DNA of 64,000 nt, taken from contig MU858066.1 of the NCBI GenBank assembly GCA_033297075.1, positions 62,001 to 126,000 of the forward strand, read 5' to 3'. Made by a program: the position numbers and the translations under genes. This document shows, in pieces, positions 32,620-46,400 of this stretch. The stretch's first letter is position 1; each line of letters begins with the position of its first letter. The notes below the pieces were generated by a model. That model was not told where the DNA came from. It saw nothing but the letters and a program-made list of their open reading frames with translations, and made no database searches. The DNA is from Rhypophila decipiens (taxonomy: Eukaryota > Ascomycota > Sordariomycetes > Sordariales > Naviculisporaceae).

Positions 32620-35600
32620 GACCGGGCCCCCGGCTCTGTGGCGCTCTTTGGGGCAGCCAATCATCTTGATCAGCTTTGTTCGCTAAGAGAATAACCCGTG
32701 TGGGGCGGGAATTCCCACTGTGCTGTACTGCTGTTCGTCAATGGACGGGAGCTTGCACGAACGATTCGCTCATGAGATGGGCAGGACTGCAGGAAATAAA
32801 GGGTGAAGGCAGCCAAAAAATGCAAAAAGGAAGGAGAATATACTGAGTATGGTGATGGACAACCAACCACAGATTGATATGGCTGTCACCGGGGAATTTA
32901 ACTCTAGTCTTCGGGCCACGTCCATCATTGAAGACAAGACGAGCTCGTCTTGTACACTAAAGAGTCGCCGATCGCCAGCTTGGTGGGCCGCCAAATTGAA
33001 ATTTCCCTTGCCTCCCTAGTCTCCATTCCCTTTGCTCCCGACGGATCTGCTACTGGGAAGTCGGGTAGGTAGCACCATAAGGAAGAACAAAGAACGGAAG
33101 AGCAACAAGATTTGGACAGGTCGATTCCTCGATAGGGCTTGTGACCGGGGTGGCCCAACATCCCACTTGGTGAATCGAAGTGGGCAGGGTGGGGTGGTTT
33201 GGGCAATGATCCCTGGCAGGGATCGCTACGGTTCTGCTTTGGCTGTGACGATCATACATGACTGCTGTATCAAAACTGCTGACACGACCGTTCGGACAAC
33301 TCCGCAACGAAGTTCGGATAGCTTCAAGTCAATCTTGGTCCAAGTCTTCTTTCAAGAGCATTTGGGTATTTGGCCCACTAACAAGTCTATGATATTTCTA
33401 GCGGACAACGTCCGGGCAGGTCAAAGTGACTGACGTAGGACCGAAAGTCCAACTCTTCTGATAACCTACTTCCAGGTCGTACCGTCCGCCCCTGACTTTC
33501 ACCAAATCTTGAAATTCACAGAGACGACCTTTCCAAACGTCCCTTCTCGTGTCTGATGTTGATTGCCTCTCTTCATCACAGAAATCCACTCTCCTGGACT
33601 GATATTAGAGCAAATACCATCCGTAAGTTAATGCTGAGAGGAAATCGCATCCTCCAAGATTCCCGGACCAAATTCTGTGCCAGCTTCCTCCTCCTCCGAT
33701 TACCACGAGGCCAATCGCGACCTCGTCCAAGTGTTTCAACGCCGCGTGCAACGAATCATCCTTGTGTCTTATAGCAAGGCATAAGGACACGACAAGCCTA
33801 GGCATTAAACATTTATCTTCATATTTTCTGTCGCCAAGTCCAATTTTGGTCCATACTTCTGGGAGCTCGAATAAAATGATGTGACGGCAGATCCGATGTC
33901 AAATTTACTACTTGGGCTCTCCTTTTCTGTGCCACTCGAATTCCCACATTGCTCAGCTGCAGCGTTCTTCCTTTTGATAATTTCCACGAGAATACTCGCC
34001 TCACGCTTACTGCGTAGGAAGAAAACAACGTGTGTACACATAATTCCTAACCTGGTTACCGGGGCTTCTGAGGAAACATATCTCGGCCATATGCCATTCC
34101 TGACTTGGCAAACGGACTCGATTTTTTCACGAACATCATGGCCCATCATCGCTAGTGTACACATCATCAGATCATCGCGCAGAGTCCCGGACGACGGTAG
34201 ATGGACGGGAGGCACTCGAGTTGGGCGAAAGGGGCAAAGACACGGGATAAAACTCCAAACAAACCCAATACACAGAACTTTTCCAGCCGGCCCTGGTGTG
34301 AGACCCAAGGTACAGTTTTTGGCTACCCAGGTAGCGACTAGTGATATGATAGTATATGACCCGGATGTCTATAGACTAATATGCAGTATCAGTTACTTGC
34401 AAGTCTCAAATGGGTCAACGGAGTGCCAGAACGGTCTTCCTCCGAAAAAAGACTAAAATAAATATAGCAAAAATAGGTAGACAGACAGACTAAGCCCAAA
34501 ACCCATAGAAAGCGTTCGATTATCGGAAGTCTTGCGTGGGAGCTTATCGGCTAAATCGTGAATAACGAGGCCCGGCCGCCACACTCGTGACCTCCCAGTC
34601 ACAGGAGACGTTTGGCAGTACTAGAAAGAAAGAATAACAAGCGGTCTTCTTTCCGCTTCAATTAGTGAAGGGACAACAGAAAATAAGGAGCCGGAAATGA
34701 AACTATTTGGCCCCTGAACGACAGCACTTCAACCGAGCAGCTCAGCTTGAAGGCGAAACAACACACATATTTCAGATTTCGCCTTCGAGCATAGGAGTAG
34801 AGAAAAAAAACACGCATGTGTCACGAGTATAACCGACTGTCATCAAATCGAGTATGGAAACTGTGCTACCCTTTGAATGAGCTCGCCAGTTACACATGCC
34901 CGTCATCTTTGGTAGCTACCCCTTACACATCGAACTTCTTTTCTATTCTACCAGGGTCCTTGCCCCGATCAACGGGTGGAAGACATGTACAAGACAACCC
35001 CATACATCGCAAAGACAAGAGACAGACCCTTTGAATCGATCGAGGCTGAAAAACCTGAAGTATACGTGATGGAAGGTTGAAGAATGGAGACAATATCAAC
35101 GTCATCATCAAAATGTCTCGCTCTGCAGATACGCAGGCCTAACGTTTAAACGTTCATCTCGTGATTAATGGTGCGAACTTTGTTGACACCGCATGACAGC
35201 TTGTTTAAAGGAGCAGCCACTTACATACTGTGTGTACTTGTCAAACCGCGGAGACTCTCCCTTAGTTCATAGGTATACAGAACATGTATCTCAATAACAT
35301 GTGTTTTTTCGATATGCTTATCCCGCTTGATGAGGGCCGTTGGTGATGGATAAGCTCCATTCCGCAGTCATGTACATCCTCACCCTCATGGAAAGAATAA
35401 ACATTCTGTGATCCAGCGTCTTTTCCTCTCTTTATCGTGGATTGAGTTTACTAGTGAGTGTATCTCCCACCTTTCAGACAGCACGCCATACATGCAAATG
35501 CAAGCCTATACAACTATACTCGTAAACGGTACATACATAGTACAACGAGTGTGGAGCAAAATGCTACGATGGCAACAAACCACGATGGAAGCAGACATAG

Positions 35601-38600
35601 TTTATTCCCGTTCCTATTCTGTTTTCACTATCCGTACTTCCGTACCACGCCTTTGACAGACCTTAGTCCATGCACGTGTGCAGGTAGCACTCATGGTAGG
35701 TAAGATGGGACATGGAGGGCATGGAAGCAACCGTTACGGCAACACGGAAAGGCGGATGGAGGCGCAAACTGGACGACGGGTTATGGGATAAGGAACGCAG
35801 CAACGCAGCAACATATTGACTTGGATGACGGGAACATTGAAACCCTTCCAAGGATAACTAACTTGACCTTTATGGCCTTGGGTCTAGGAAAATCGAGAGA
35901 AGCAACTACGCCACTGATATATAAGGATAGGTATGCATATGTACAGTGGAAAGAAACCCATGCTGCACATGTAATCCGTCGTCTGCAGTAAAGGCATACT
36001 GTTGTACAGTAGTTAACCGTTATTGCCCCTTGCTGATAGGGGTTGTCGTTGTCACCCTCCAACCATGTATACATTACACAGTACACTTACACCAAATACG
36101 GAATTTGTGATTCCCGGACTTTGTGCTATATGTAAGAAACCAATTATCAAGGCCGAGAAAGCTCGAGTGGGAAATCATGAAGCAAGTTTCATTAATATAA
36201 TACCCAATAGAATCATAGTCTTTAATCTCCCCAGATAATGAAATATCTCATCATGGAAAGTTGATACATCGGTTCCAATCTACCTTACCTTGGCTACTTG
36301 TAATTTCAGTACAGAAACGGGGCACACAGTACGAACCGCCAACAGTACCAACGAAAACAACACAGCCACACATCTGATCAAGGCAATCAAGAATATCTAG
36401 GCATACTGTGGCATGCAAAAACTCGGTGAACGGCCAGTAGTCATAGATGAAAAAGAGCCGCTCCAGGTATGGAAAGAGAAAGTGATCCAACCGGTCAGCC
36501 AGCAGCAATCAGCAATACTGGGCGGGCAGCGGGGCGGGTCCTGGATTGAGATTCAGCCCTATGAGGTTCTTAATCCTAGGCAGAAAGGTAAGGTAGTCAG
36601 CCAGCCAGTCGGCAAGTTCACCCGCCGGTTATTCCGTTCAAGGTAGTTCGGTGATGGCCCTGTCAGCTGTTGATCCATCACGATGGGACGGGTGTCAAGT
36701 AAGACGAACGACTGACTGACTCATTCTTTTTTTTGCGTCGTGATTCTCAGTCAGGAAATATATAAGATGTTGTCTGGTGATCGGCTGTCGTCGGCCCATC
36801 TAGACGGTCGATGGTCGACTGGGTATTTGTACATGTAGATGAGCCGAAGAAACCTGAAGCAAGATAGAAAAGAGAAAACGAAATGGTGGTAAAAATAAAA
36901 CAGTTTGTATCACTCGAGCATTGGGAGAGGGTGTGGGCGGATTGAAAGTGCCATACCGCCCTACAGAGTATAGTCAGTAACTTCCCATCCCAAGACTCTA
37001 ATACCCATAGAGCGTCACGATACAATACGCGTTAGGTATTCATTGTTCGCTTTACCAGTTAGTTATTTAGTAATAGAGTATGATAATGACGGATGAAACT
37101 GGCAACCTGCTTGGGGAGAGCAGTTAGACTGGCAGATATATCCTGGGGACAAGATAGGGCAGCGATGGAGTGAGGCAGCTTAGGTACTGATGAGCGGGAC
37201 ACCAAGCGGATACGCCGAGCGGTACGTTTTCACCGTATATTTGAGGTATATAATACATATGGCTCTAGGACATGAATTGGACGAGAGATATACCTCAGTG
37301 AGCATATCATATCATCACCAATTGAATTATCGAGCTTTACTGTCTACTATCAATTTACCGGATGCTGCTTGAACTATCTAGTCATCGGCATCTGAGGTGA
37401 TTGTGAATTGACGTTCAGTACGGTGTCAAGTATTGATCCTAACCTCCATGTGTATGTACACGAGACGACACTTATAACATCAAACCCGCCAAGAAAGGCA
37501 CAACAGCAAAAGGACACAAATTCACACCACACCGATGGGCTTATTCTTGAGCCTCAGGGTGCCTGGCATGTTTCAATGAGCAAACAAACCGCGTGCACAC
37601 AAAACGTTAGGTGGCAACATGTTTTGTTTCGAGAGCTTCCTGGGACCGGCAATAACCGTACGTACTGTTACGCGGCAGTGATACGATGGGTCAATCCGAC
37701 AATTCTGGTGCCTGGCTAGCTGAGCAACTACCTACCTAACTGTAGACTTTTTGTTCTTGTAAGCTACATAAACTTGACCTTGTATTCACTCGTCGTATCA
37801 CGGATACAAAAAAGAGAATGGGGACAAGGAGTCACTTGATTGAGTGCTTGCCCGGCTCGCATACAATTCAGTATGTACAATGGACCGTACCATACCGACT
37901 TACAGTGTGCCTGAGGATCACCAGCCACTTGTGGTCCCCGTCACCAAGTCGAGGCTCTGACCAACCAACGTCCTGTGTTGCACTGCACCGCCGCATAGTA
38001 CGGATATATGTCCCGATCTTTACAAGTTAAAAACTCTATTCTTGGAATGTTACCAGATTCGAGTTAGTGATTGGGAGACCTCCAATGCCACAAGTGCAAT
38101 AGGTAGCGAGATTTTGAACATCAAGACTGTGATTTCTGAATCAGGCCCTTGACCCTCTCAAGGCAGAAGAATCGGAGCTATGGGTGGTTCAAGTACATAC
38201 AACACATGATTTTGAAGCTCATTCGGACGAGGATTTTAGCGTAGACGGACAGTGAGCGTGGTGGTGGATGCAGAACACTGTGTGAGTTCGCCGCAGTCTT
38301 ACGGTATAGGTCTAGAACCCTGGGATAAAGAGAAAACCAACGATCTGATGTCGTTGTTCCTGCTTCTGATGTTTTAAAACCTTTGTTTTTCCTCAACGGG
38401 TACTCGAGGAAGATATTCTGAAAAGCTGGGGATTACGCGTTCATGCATTTGGATTGTCTCGGTGTATTCGAGCGCGGCAGAGCTGGATCGCAAATCTCAT
38501 CCTCCCCAGGTGCTTTCCTCGGTTGTCGTTCTGTCCCTTTCCCTTATTAACTCAAGGATGCGAAAAAAGTTGGGGTAAAATAAACCCTTCAAAGCTTAAA

Positions 38601-41600
38601 ACAAACTTATTATACCTCCCCTGCCTGAGAAAAAACAGGAACCGGACGCCGGACGGGAACAAATGCTTGCTCCTGTGATCACCAACTAACAGGAGAGGAT
38701 AGGAAACGCGGGGAAATTTTATATTACATGCAGCACGCATATCTCAAAGTTTTCCTCTATTTCCCCAGAATCTTTCCCGCTGCTTGCTTCTTGGCTTTCA
38801 TGTCTTGAATTCTTTCCCGTCGTCTCGTTAAACGTGATGACCTATGGATTTTAGTGGGCCAAAGCGAGATTTGGAGAGACTTCCCCTTGTCTTGTATCGT
38901 AGTGTTGTTATTGTATTTCCGTGATTTCATATGGACCCCTATTTGTCGAACCTGTTAGGACGGTCAAGATCAGCATTTTCTACCGGAACACGGAGTAGAC
39001 GGTGATCACTACACTCCAGCCAGCTGGACAAGCTGGAGTAAGTGGAATATTCCGTCGCATAGCGTAGCATACTTACACCTGATCTTCAACGTGTATCCGT
39101 AATGGTAAGAGGGGGACTGGGGACCCGCTTTTCTAGGTGCACGCCATCCAGCCATCTTCACCCATTTTAGATTTACGATGCATCTGTCTTGATCTGGGCC
39201 GCAACCTTGCCCCTCTCTAGCCTCTTTTGGGACGGGCCTAATCCCTTCTCTTTCACCTTTCCCACCCCCTCGTCCCTCGATGCCAACTGTAGAAGCTTGA
39301 TTGATTTGCTCAAGAAGAATCCCCAGAGAAGACGATGAGGACGGGGAAGAGGAGAGGAGAGGAATTGGGGACAAGGTTGAATCAATGATATCCATCAAGG
39401 TACCGGGGTAGGTAGCATTTTCTCCGGTGGAGGACCATGACTGCGGGTGGTCAAACAGCCAGACTGATGAATATCAATCCATTGACACAGTATCAAGTAG
39501 GTAGTGCTGGCAGGTCGAGCGGCATTCTGATAGCCACTCCATCCACTCAAACTTTGCTTGATCAGATGGTCCCCTCCGTTGAAAGTCGTGCCCACCGCCC
39601 ACTGCCCACCGACGCACACACACCCTTTCCCATGTTCTGCCTCGTGGAGTACCCTCCAGCCTGGTGCATGAGATCTTGGCGGAATAGCCCCACGCCCCTC
39701 GAAATGAAAATGGGGTTTGATGAGGTCCTGTTGTCGTTCCTTGGGGGAGACGAGTTCGGGAGCGATAATGAAGAGGCAAGGTCATGAATTCATGAATCGC
39801 AATTATCTTGACATGTCCTGAATATCATTTGTCCACTGATATCACGATTGTTTGTTGGTGCACTGTAGAGATGGCAATAGCGGAGACAGGGGTCATTCAT
39901 GATGGCATCCCGCACAGACCGTCGCTCAAGCTTTTGCCAGTTTTCTGTCAGTGGACCACGACCCCTTGGAGGGAACATGAATGGGGGTTGGCAGATTTTC
40001 AGTCTTGCAAAAACCAACTACGAGTACACATAAAATAAACTCTGAGCTGAAATGATGAGCCTGGAATTATCACTCAACGGCGGGGCATGGCGCAAAACGG
40101 GAAGAGAACAGTTAGGTAGACTTCAATGGGAGGAAATGTTAATTGTTCAAAACATCTCCACAGCTGTGGGCAAGTTCGAGCCTCTGGCTGGCCGGTTCCC
40201 TTGAGGCCCCGGTGGCTGAGCAGGGGTCATCCCGGACAGATCCAAGACTCTCTTTTTTGCCGGGGTTGCGCAAGGGACAAGCAGACACAGACAGCCAGCA
40301 ACAAGAACGAAAAAGAAGTGACGGCGACACGTTTCGTGGTGATTGATGGTTGTGTGCATCGAAATCCTGCTTCCGATGGTCCTCTCCCACCGCCAGATTT
40401 CTACAGGGAACTTGATAAACCAGAACCTTTTGTTCAGAATCAGCTTTTGAAGTGGAGAGATGCCATCGTTTTCCCCGGCTTGTACACGTTCTCATACAAG
40501 ATCTACCTGGAGCACCACCAAGCACTCTCACACGATTCTGCGTGAGTGAAGGGCGCAGAGGGACCTCACCGAGGGCGGCCAATTGGGTCTCTTCAGCTAC
40601 GTACTGTCCAGCTCCCACTTGATTTCCTCTGGAGCCCAGGCACGCGGATTATCAGGCCGTACTGTACGGTATTATCGGTACCTTCATGTTGCCTGACGCA
40701 ATTTCACGATTTCATTGTTGCTGGGAGGCAGAGTGCAACGGCAATCAGTATCTCTGGCTTGTCGACGACTGGCTTGGGGGGAGAAGCGTAGCTAAGTTTG
40801 GTGAAATAACAGATAACAAAAACTTGGTCTCGAGAGAAGGGAGAGTGTGTGGCACTGATGATGGTATTGCCAAAACTCCCCAAACAACTTTGTCGCACCT
40901 CTGCTTCCACTTCTCTTCGTCCATTGTCTTCGGCAGTGTGCCAGATGTACTCCGTACCTGCACCAGTGCTCGGCACAGTGGGAGAATGGGTCCAAGTCCA
41001 GGTACAGCGGTACGGAGTACTGTACGGATACACAGTGCTAAGTTCTAACAGATGTCGGCCCCACTCTGCCTTATTAGGTAGTGCAGATTCTACATCCGGA
41101 GGTTGTTGAGAACTCACTATATTCAGGCGCGTGAGGAAAATGGAATAGGAAAAGAAAAAGATGTAGGAAGCTTTAAAACTAGGTTATGCTGTATATTATT
41201 CTTTCCGCAAGGTAAATTGGATATGTGGTGAAGCAAAATGGCGTTGCCGCGCAGTCACGGCCACACTGGATCCTGTGACTTGATGTTTTCGAGCCACAGG
41301 ATAAGCAGGGGTATGCTCCAGTCCCCATCAGGTCACGGAACTGTCCACGGCGAGGCCCAAGGTCACTTGCAGGTACTTCCCAAGTCCCAACTTTTGGGAG
41401 CAGCATATCCGCAGAACAACAACAACCAAGATGGAGAGATGAGGGCAAAACGATGAAGAATGTAATACTGCTAGGCTTGTCAACCAGTTCCAGGAAGGTC
41501 TTTTTTTCTCTCCTCGTAAAATCATACTATTCTGGTTGCTATGCGTGTTCTTGGTTGGTGGTCTAAGTCGTGGGATTGATTAACACGTAACTGGGACGTG

Positions 41601-43468
41601 GTTAAACATCACGCAACACGATCTGGTAGAGGTCAAGCCAAAAGGGTAAGGCGATCAATCGGCCCAACTCGCCGGTGGTGTCAACGCTCTTGATCTGGTA
41701 TTTTCAATTGACTGGCGACGGTACGTGTGGTATTCATCTCACCCAGGTCGTGCGCGCTCATCGTTGATCCAACCCCCGTGATCGATCCGTATTTGTCTCT
41801 CCTCCAAGTGTACTCGATACCTACGGACACGCTCTTCGACGACATCAAGCCTGGAGTGAATTGTAATCCATCCCGTCCCTCCAAAATACCGAAGCACCCG
41901 CTTTGAATTTACTCCCCCTTTCCTGAACACCGCTTCAAGGGCGCTTCTTCCTCGCAGCATCTGCTCATAAAGGCAAGTGCAGGGGTAACTTGAGAGTCCC
42001 GAGAAGCTCAATTGTTCAAATCTGGCGCAGCGATCCGGAGCCAACAAGGAAGACAACAATCAGTCAATCAGCGTTATCCACATGTGGTGTCGTTACAGTC
42101 TGTCTGGCTGGCTCTTTGCCGCCGTACTTAGCGCTAGCCGCTACAAACCTCCAACTTGACTTGAGTCTTCTACTGTGAGCAGCCCGGGCACTTGCAAGCA
42201 ATTTTGAAGCGAGGGAGCAAGATGCGTACCCTGCTGTACCTTGCAAGTACCATTCAGGCTGCACCGTTTTAGCAAATCAACATGCAAAGGGGAAAAAAGG
42301 GGCGCCTTAGGTGTACTTCAAAGTGTACTGTACTACTGCATGTGGTGAGGTACCGGTATTGTACTGTACTGTATGGAGTATCCGTATTGTATCCGCACAT
42401 GGCACCACACACTTTTCATCCGGTGTGTTGCATGTAGCCCACCATGTACACAGTGCCCAGATTTTAGCCACTGAGCCCTGGACAGTCGGATCCCGCCCTC
42501 CACCACTCCACCTAGCCCAGTCCTGGTGCCCGTCTGACACTGGCCCGTCCAGTCCAGCACCATCCACATCATCCTTCCAGGTTCTTTTCTCCCCTTCCCA
42601 TTCACTCTTCCCGGACAAGCCTCTCTCCCTCCCACCTCAACGCCTGGCCCTCTGCCAACCTCACACCGCGACATTTGCAGTGCAGTCTTGACTCTCGCTC
42701 AAACTTCAAGCTGCCTTTGGTCTTGTCGCATATGGTTTTGAATGCCCTTTTTCTTTCCTGGATTGGCAATTCTTTCAGTCTCATTTTTCTCATTTTGGGC
42801 TTTTTTCCCGTTTCCCGCTCTGCCCCCGGCGAGAACCGTTACGAGACCCAGTGCATGAGTATCCATCCGTACCTCGCAGCAAACTCTAGCTCCTCTTTTC
42901 CCAACTTCCTCCGCGACCTGAAATACCACTCTTCCGACCGTCGTCTACGACTCTCCTCCCTGTTTCGGGAACTCACACAGCGTCATCGCCGACCTTCTCG
43001 CCAACTGCGGCACATCGTCGCTTCGGGACAGCCAAGAATCGAGAAACGGACGTCGAGTGCCTGAATTCCCACCTCGCATCCTCGAGCTTTCCGTGCTCCG
43101 TCGCAATATTTTTGCCTCGCCCCAACTCGACGTGCGACGCAACCTCCCAGTCGAACCCGCGTCGAATCCCGAAAGAAGATAGCTCTCGCGCGATCAACCG
43201 AATGCGCTTCCGGTGCAGGCCATCATTCTCAACCAAATTCTCGAAACGGGCCCTCATCTGATCGGTGTAAGGGTCTTTCCCGCTTCTCGCCGTATCTGTA
43301 GCCTTCCTTGCACTCTTTTGGCGGCTGTTTGCAGTGGGTTATTCGGGTCTCACACGACAACCACATTCTTGCCCTATTAGCGCCAGAAACCACCACCACT
43401 ATCTCGACCAGGTTGTGACGTCGTCTCTCGAGGACCAGTAGGGCTGACTCCGCCCGCTTTTTGCGGCA
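32620..43468. other. Gene desert, right part, and Med15 upstream region
   Basis: Nearly 11 kb without a supportable gene. The longest frames (33881-34456 plus and 33805-34308 minus, 40126-40545 plus and 40139-40618 minus) overlap on opposite strands and look random. About 35.1-38.8 kb is richer in AT. A perfect 14-bp palindrome AACGTTTAAACGTT lies at 35141-35154. The 40.6-42.4 kb part has several copies of GTACTGTAC and TACGGAGTA-like strings. From about 42.3 kb onward the sequence is CT-rich and probably forms promoter and long 5' leader of Med15. Confidence 0.5.
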
Positions 43469-46400
43469 ATGGCCGCTCCTCAGCAGCAAATGATGGTCAA
43501 TGACCCGATGGTCATGCAGGCCCAGTTGAATCCAAGAGGAGCACAAAATGCTCAACTTGGGCTATTAATCCAAAACAATTTGTTCCGCGGTCCGCACCCG
43601 CCGGGATGGCAGGCTCAGGTCACGCCGGCCGAACGCCAGGGAAAGGCAATGAGTTTGTATGTCGCCGTGACGTTTTCAACCTTTTGTATTGTGTACCGCA
43701 AGTGTGCTAACTGTGAGACAGAGCAACGGCTATAATGCTGGCAATGCCGGCCATGGTGGACTGGCATAAAGCAGGGCTGATGGCCATCGAGTTTGAGAAA
43801 AAGGTCTTCACTGAAAAACATTCAAAGGTAAATAATGCCTGTCCATACACATAGTCTGGCGTCTGGCCCTTCTAACTTTCTCCTTAGCAACAATACGATC
43901 AAGAAATGTTGGCCAAGCAACAGGAAATGGCGAGAAAGCGCCAGGCTAATGCCCTCGGTCTGGAGCATCAGGTCCAAGCCCAGGCCCAACTGCAGCAGCA
44001 GCAGCAGCAGCAACAGCAAATGATGATAATGAATCAGATGGCACGCGGAATGGGACACCCAGGGCAGGCTCTCCAGCATCTCCAGCGGCCCATGCAAACA
44101 TCCCAAATTCCTCAACAACCACAGCCCTTTGCCATGGGCATGGCAAACCCTGGCATGATCCAGCCGCAACCAAATCAGCCTCAGTTTTCCATGCAGATGG
44201 GCCAAGCTCCACCGCAAATGTCGGCCGGCCCTATGATGACGGCGCAGGACAGAAGTCAAGTGATGGGACTTGCAAATAGGATGCTCCAACAGACCCCCGA
44301 ACACCAGCGCCAGGCGATTCGACTTGGTCTCAACTCGAGGTTCACCCCAGCCCAGCTTGCAGAGGCTGAAGCGGCAGGCAGGGAGCCGCTTCTGCTTTTC
44401 TTTCAACAACGAGCCCTCGAGGTTCTCCAAAAGAATAGGGCCAATGCCATGATGCAGGGACGGCCCGGTATGCCACCTGGGGTTGGTCAACCACATCATC
44501 CCGGGCAGATGGTCAACCCCTCAGGACAGCCTGGGCACTTCGCCCAAGGTATCGGGGCACAACCCGGTGTCCCGCCGACTTCTGGTCCTGGCCGGGATCC
44601 AGGTCAAGGGCCCATGATGGGCTTTCCTCAACAGGCGACGCCCGGGAATCCTCAAGGTCCAGGTCAGATGGCTCGTTCCCAGATGCCCTTCAATATGCCG
44701 CCAGGGCAACTGGATCCAGCCGCTTTGGCTCGAGCCCAGGCTCAGGCGAGAGCGCAGCAGCAGTCCAACCTCATGGCACAGCAACAAGCAGGAGTGCTTG
44801 CAGGTCCGCCGACGGCGTCCCAAAGCCCATCGATGAACACGCTGAATGCCCCGATGCAGCAAGCCCCCGTGCCCATAAACCAAGGAAACCCCCAACAAGC
44901 GACCAACACACTGAACCCTACATTCAACCATAACAACAACCCTCGTCCTCAGCCAATGATGAACCAGCAGGCCGCCATGCAAGCTATGATGGCCGAGAAA
45001 ATGAGCGGAGTTCCGGACAACAAGATGAAGGAGCTGATAGCCAAGTGGCAGGCGGACCAGCGGATGAGTGCGCTACAGGCCCAAAGGCAGCCGCAGATGC
45101 CCGGGATGGCTGACCACCTCCAGGCGAATGCCATGAACGCGACCAACCAGTTTGGAGCAGCCAACCCTCAGCAGTTCCCTCAGCAGACCCAGCAAGCCCA
45201 ACAACCAGGTGCCGCGATGCCGCCCTCTTCCCAGCCCGGGATGATGATGAATCAAGCCGTGCAAGCGCAAATGGCGAATCAAGCTCGCGTGTCACTCAAT
45301 AACCACCCTCATGCTAAGAGCATGATGCAGAGTATGGACATTCCCCCGACCATCCTGGCCCACCTGAGCGGCAAAGTGGCATTGCCCCCCGGTACCAAAA
45401 AGTGGGCTCAGCTACATCAATGGCAGAACACTACTCGTCAACTTTCGGAGGAGATGGTCGCTCAACTCGACAATATGCAAAAACAACAGTTTATAGCTCT
45501 CCTGGCCCGAAACCCTGTTGCTCTCAACAATATGAGACAGCAGCCAGTGCAGTTACAGGCACAGCAGAGGCTACAACAACTGCACGCGCAGAATGCTCAA
45601 CAAGCGCAGCAGGCTCATCAGCAAGCTCAGCAACAGGCTCATCAGCAAGCTCAGCAACAGGCTCATCAGCAAGCTCAGCAACAGGCTCATCAACAAGCCC
45701 AGCAAGGCCAGCAAGCTCAGCAAGCTCAACAGCAGTTGATGCAACAACAGCTACCCCACCCACCTCCACAGGCCCAACAACCACAAGCACGATCACAGCC
45801 TCAACAACAGGCCCCGCCGCAACAAACACCCTCTCAGCAACCGACTCAAGGTGCTGTGTCTACACAGCCGGCGCCTAGAACCACCGCTGTCAATTCTAGG
45901 AAATACCCTCCCTTGCCGCCAGACGTTGAGGTGCCGAAGTTCGGAGTCACGCCAGAAGAAATTCAACGGTTCCGAAGGCAAAAGGAATTCCAAAGGGTAT
46001 CTGACGAGGACATGCCTAAACTGGTGCTAAAGCTCAAACATGAAGCGTTTGTGAGAAATTACTGGCAGAATCATGCACAAGGCAATGGCAATGCCGCAGT
46101 GCTGGGACCGAATGCATCTGCGCCCAATCCCGGCCTCGCGGCTCCTCAACCTCCCCAACAAGGCCAAACCGCCGCTACGACGCTCAAAAAAGAGCAGCAG
46201 AACACGTCTGTACCCACTGCACGGCCTGTGAAGAACGCCCAGAACAGCAACCCCTTGTCAGCACAACATGCAAAGAACAATTTGAAACGGTCTAGCACGG
46301 ACGACCTCGCTGATGCTGGTCAGACGAGCACGTTTGAACAGAATCAGTCGTTGCAGAAAGCTAATAACTCTGGACAGGCGCAGCAGCCAGCTCAAATGGA

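Noticed and set aside
32226..32660. 144-codon minus frame rich in SSQFSQIQSVQS
   Set aside because: A translation of the minisatellite and its inverted-repeat arm, not a protein gene.
33805..34456. Open frames of 167 (minus) and 191 (plus) codons in the gene desert
   Set aside because: They overlap on opposite strands and neither has recognisable domains or a plausible codon pattern.
40126..40618. Frames of 139 (plus) and 159 (minus) codons near 40.1-40.6 kb
   Set aside because: Mutually overlapping with no recognisable sequence, and no supporting splice pattern.
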